The notes under the pieces: generated by a model | Told to the model about the DNA's origin: nothing | Databases searched by the model: none | The model's input: the letters and a program-made list of their open reading frames with translations, nothing else | Source of the DNA: DATGFB01 sp032160545 | Lineage (GTDB): Bacteria > Actinomycetota > Actinomycetes > Mycobacteriales > Jatrophihabitantaceae | Reading direction: 5' to 3' | Assembly: GCA_032160545.1 (NCBI GenBank) | Contig: JAVHVN010000041.1 | Span: forward strand, 1 to 6,363 | Length of the DNA stretch: 6,363 bases | Position numbers and translations under genes: made by a program | Part shown: positions 5,956 through 6,363 of the stretch, piece after piece | Layout of the letters: each line of letters begins with the position of its first letter | How positions within the stretch are numbered: the first letter of the stretch is position 1

Positions 5956-6363
5956 CTATGTCATTCGTCGCTGGTGCGCCGCTCTCAGCCTTGTGGGATC
6001 GGGGACGCTGACGAAGGCATTGGCTCGAGGGTTCGCTTGGGCGCGGCTGGTCAGCGTTGTCACCGTGCCTGGGTGGCCGAGGTGGTAGCCCTGGCCGTAT
6101 GTGATGCCGAGTTGGCGGATGACGATAAGCTCGCGGACGTTCTCGATGCCTTCCGCGATGACTTGCGCGTTGGTGGCTGCGGCGAAGGTGACGAGCGCGC
6201 CCGCGAGGGCTTGGCGCGCGGGATCCACGTCGATGCCGGTGGTGAGTATCCGGTCTAGTTTGATCAGGTCGGGTGCCAGTTTGAGAATGGAAGAGAAGCT
6301 GGCGTAGCCGGCGCCGGTGTCGTCGATGGCGAGGCGCGCGCCGGTGGCACGGATGTCGCGGAC
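5956..6363 (-). CDS. EAL-domain protein (cyclic-di-GMP phosphodiesterase type), N-terminus off window
   Basis: The frame enters from the right edge and ends at TAG 5956-5958; the last 135 residues are visible. They are the C-terminal half of an EAL domain: RLAIDDTGAGYASFSS (10-25) with the metal-binding Asp pair at 14-15, PDLIKLD with Lys35, VIAEGIEN with Glu71 and Glu74, and YGQGYHLGHP with Gln91. These match the catalytic set of active phosphodiesterases that cut c-di-GMP to pGpG, so activity is plausible. The EAL signature itself and any GGDEF, GAF or other sensor domain are outside the window. DDTG replaces the commoner DDFG of loop 6; this variant is, as I recall, frequent in actinobacterial EAL proteins. 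About 37 residues of unassigned tail follow. A GTG at 6228 lies inside the domain and is not a real start. Confidence 0.9.
   Translation of the reverse strand, partial: VRDIRATGARLAIDDTGAGYASFSSILKLAPDLIKLDRILTTGIDVDPARQALAGALVTFAAATNAQVIAEGIENVRELIVIRQLGITYGQGYHLGHPGTVTTLTSRAQANPRANAFVSVPDPTRLRAAHQRRMT

Larger units (their letters stand above)
5655..6011 (+). pseudogene. Doubtful 118-codon frame with a possible transposase N-terminal remnant
   Basis: The frame opens at ATG 5655 with AAGGAG only three bases upstream. From an inner ATG at 5703 it reads TAVSAMFDDPSLVSF, which resembles, from memory, the N-termini of IS1380-family transposases (xAVSAxFDDPNLVS). After about residue 40 the resemblance ends: the frame crosses two large inverted repeats, becomes Arg/His-rich, and overlaps the last 56 bases of the oppositely oriented EAL gene. 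This looks like the 5' end of a transposase gene that was truncated and joined to unrelated sequence, not a working protein. It could also be a chance frame through structured DNA. No catalytic residues or intact insertion-sequence ends are visible. Confidence 0.3.

Noticed and set aside
1..6363. CRISPR arrays, tRNA or rRNA genes
   Set aside because: No regularly spaced direct repeats and no cloverleaf or rRNA-like segments were seen on either strand by eye.

Overview
The window is very GC-rich and its coding DNA shows strong G/C third-position bias. Family matches, a LexA box of the TCGAAC-N4-GTTCGA type, and two promoters placed so that the mRNA would begin at the start codon all suggest a high-GC actinobacterium, most likely in or near Mycobacteriales (Rhodococcus, Nocardia, Gordonia and relatives). 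The species cannot be named from this sequence.

Layout, left to right. (1) 1-784, minus: a radical SAM protein of the Rv2578c / SplB-like type (COG1533), cut by the left edge. It carries a complete 137-residue mini-intein placed exactly at the third cysteine of the iron-sulfur motif CxxxCxxC. (2) 784-4245, minus: dnaE2, an error-prone family C DNA polymerase, complete. Its stop codon overlaps a possible start of the radical SAM gene (TGATG), so the two look like one coupled operon. A LexA/SOS box with an overlapping -10 lies just upstream of the dnaE2 GTG. (3) 4396-5166, minus: a type I methionine aminopeptidase with all five metal ligands. (4) 5222-5497, plus: a 91-residue Xre-like helix-turn-helix protein, divergent from the aminopeptidase across a 55-bp gap that holds an ATACCGGTAT palindrome. 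(5) 5498-5955: a gene-poor stretch with two large nested inverted repeats and a possible transposase remnant. (6) 5956-6363, minus: the C-terminal half of an EAL-domain (cyclic-di-GMP phosphodiesterase type) protein, cut by the right edge.

The left part reads as a DNA-damage module. SOS induction would relieve LexA repression and yield an mRNA for a translesion polymerase and a COG1533-type radical SAM protein. The radical SAM protein cannot take its final form until the intein is spliced out. No imuA' or imuB gene, the usual DnaE2 partners, lies in the window. The middle part looks like a self-regulated aminopeptidase/Xre pair. The right part looks like a scar of mobile DNA next to a signalling gene.

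The most notable signals are the intein at an Fe-S ligand, the LexA-box/leaderless promoter of dnaE2, and the palindrome at 5741-5811 whose two strands encode nearly the same peptide.
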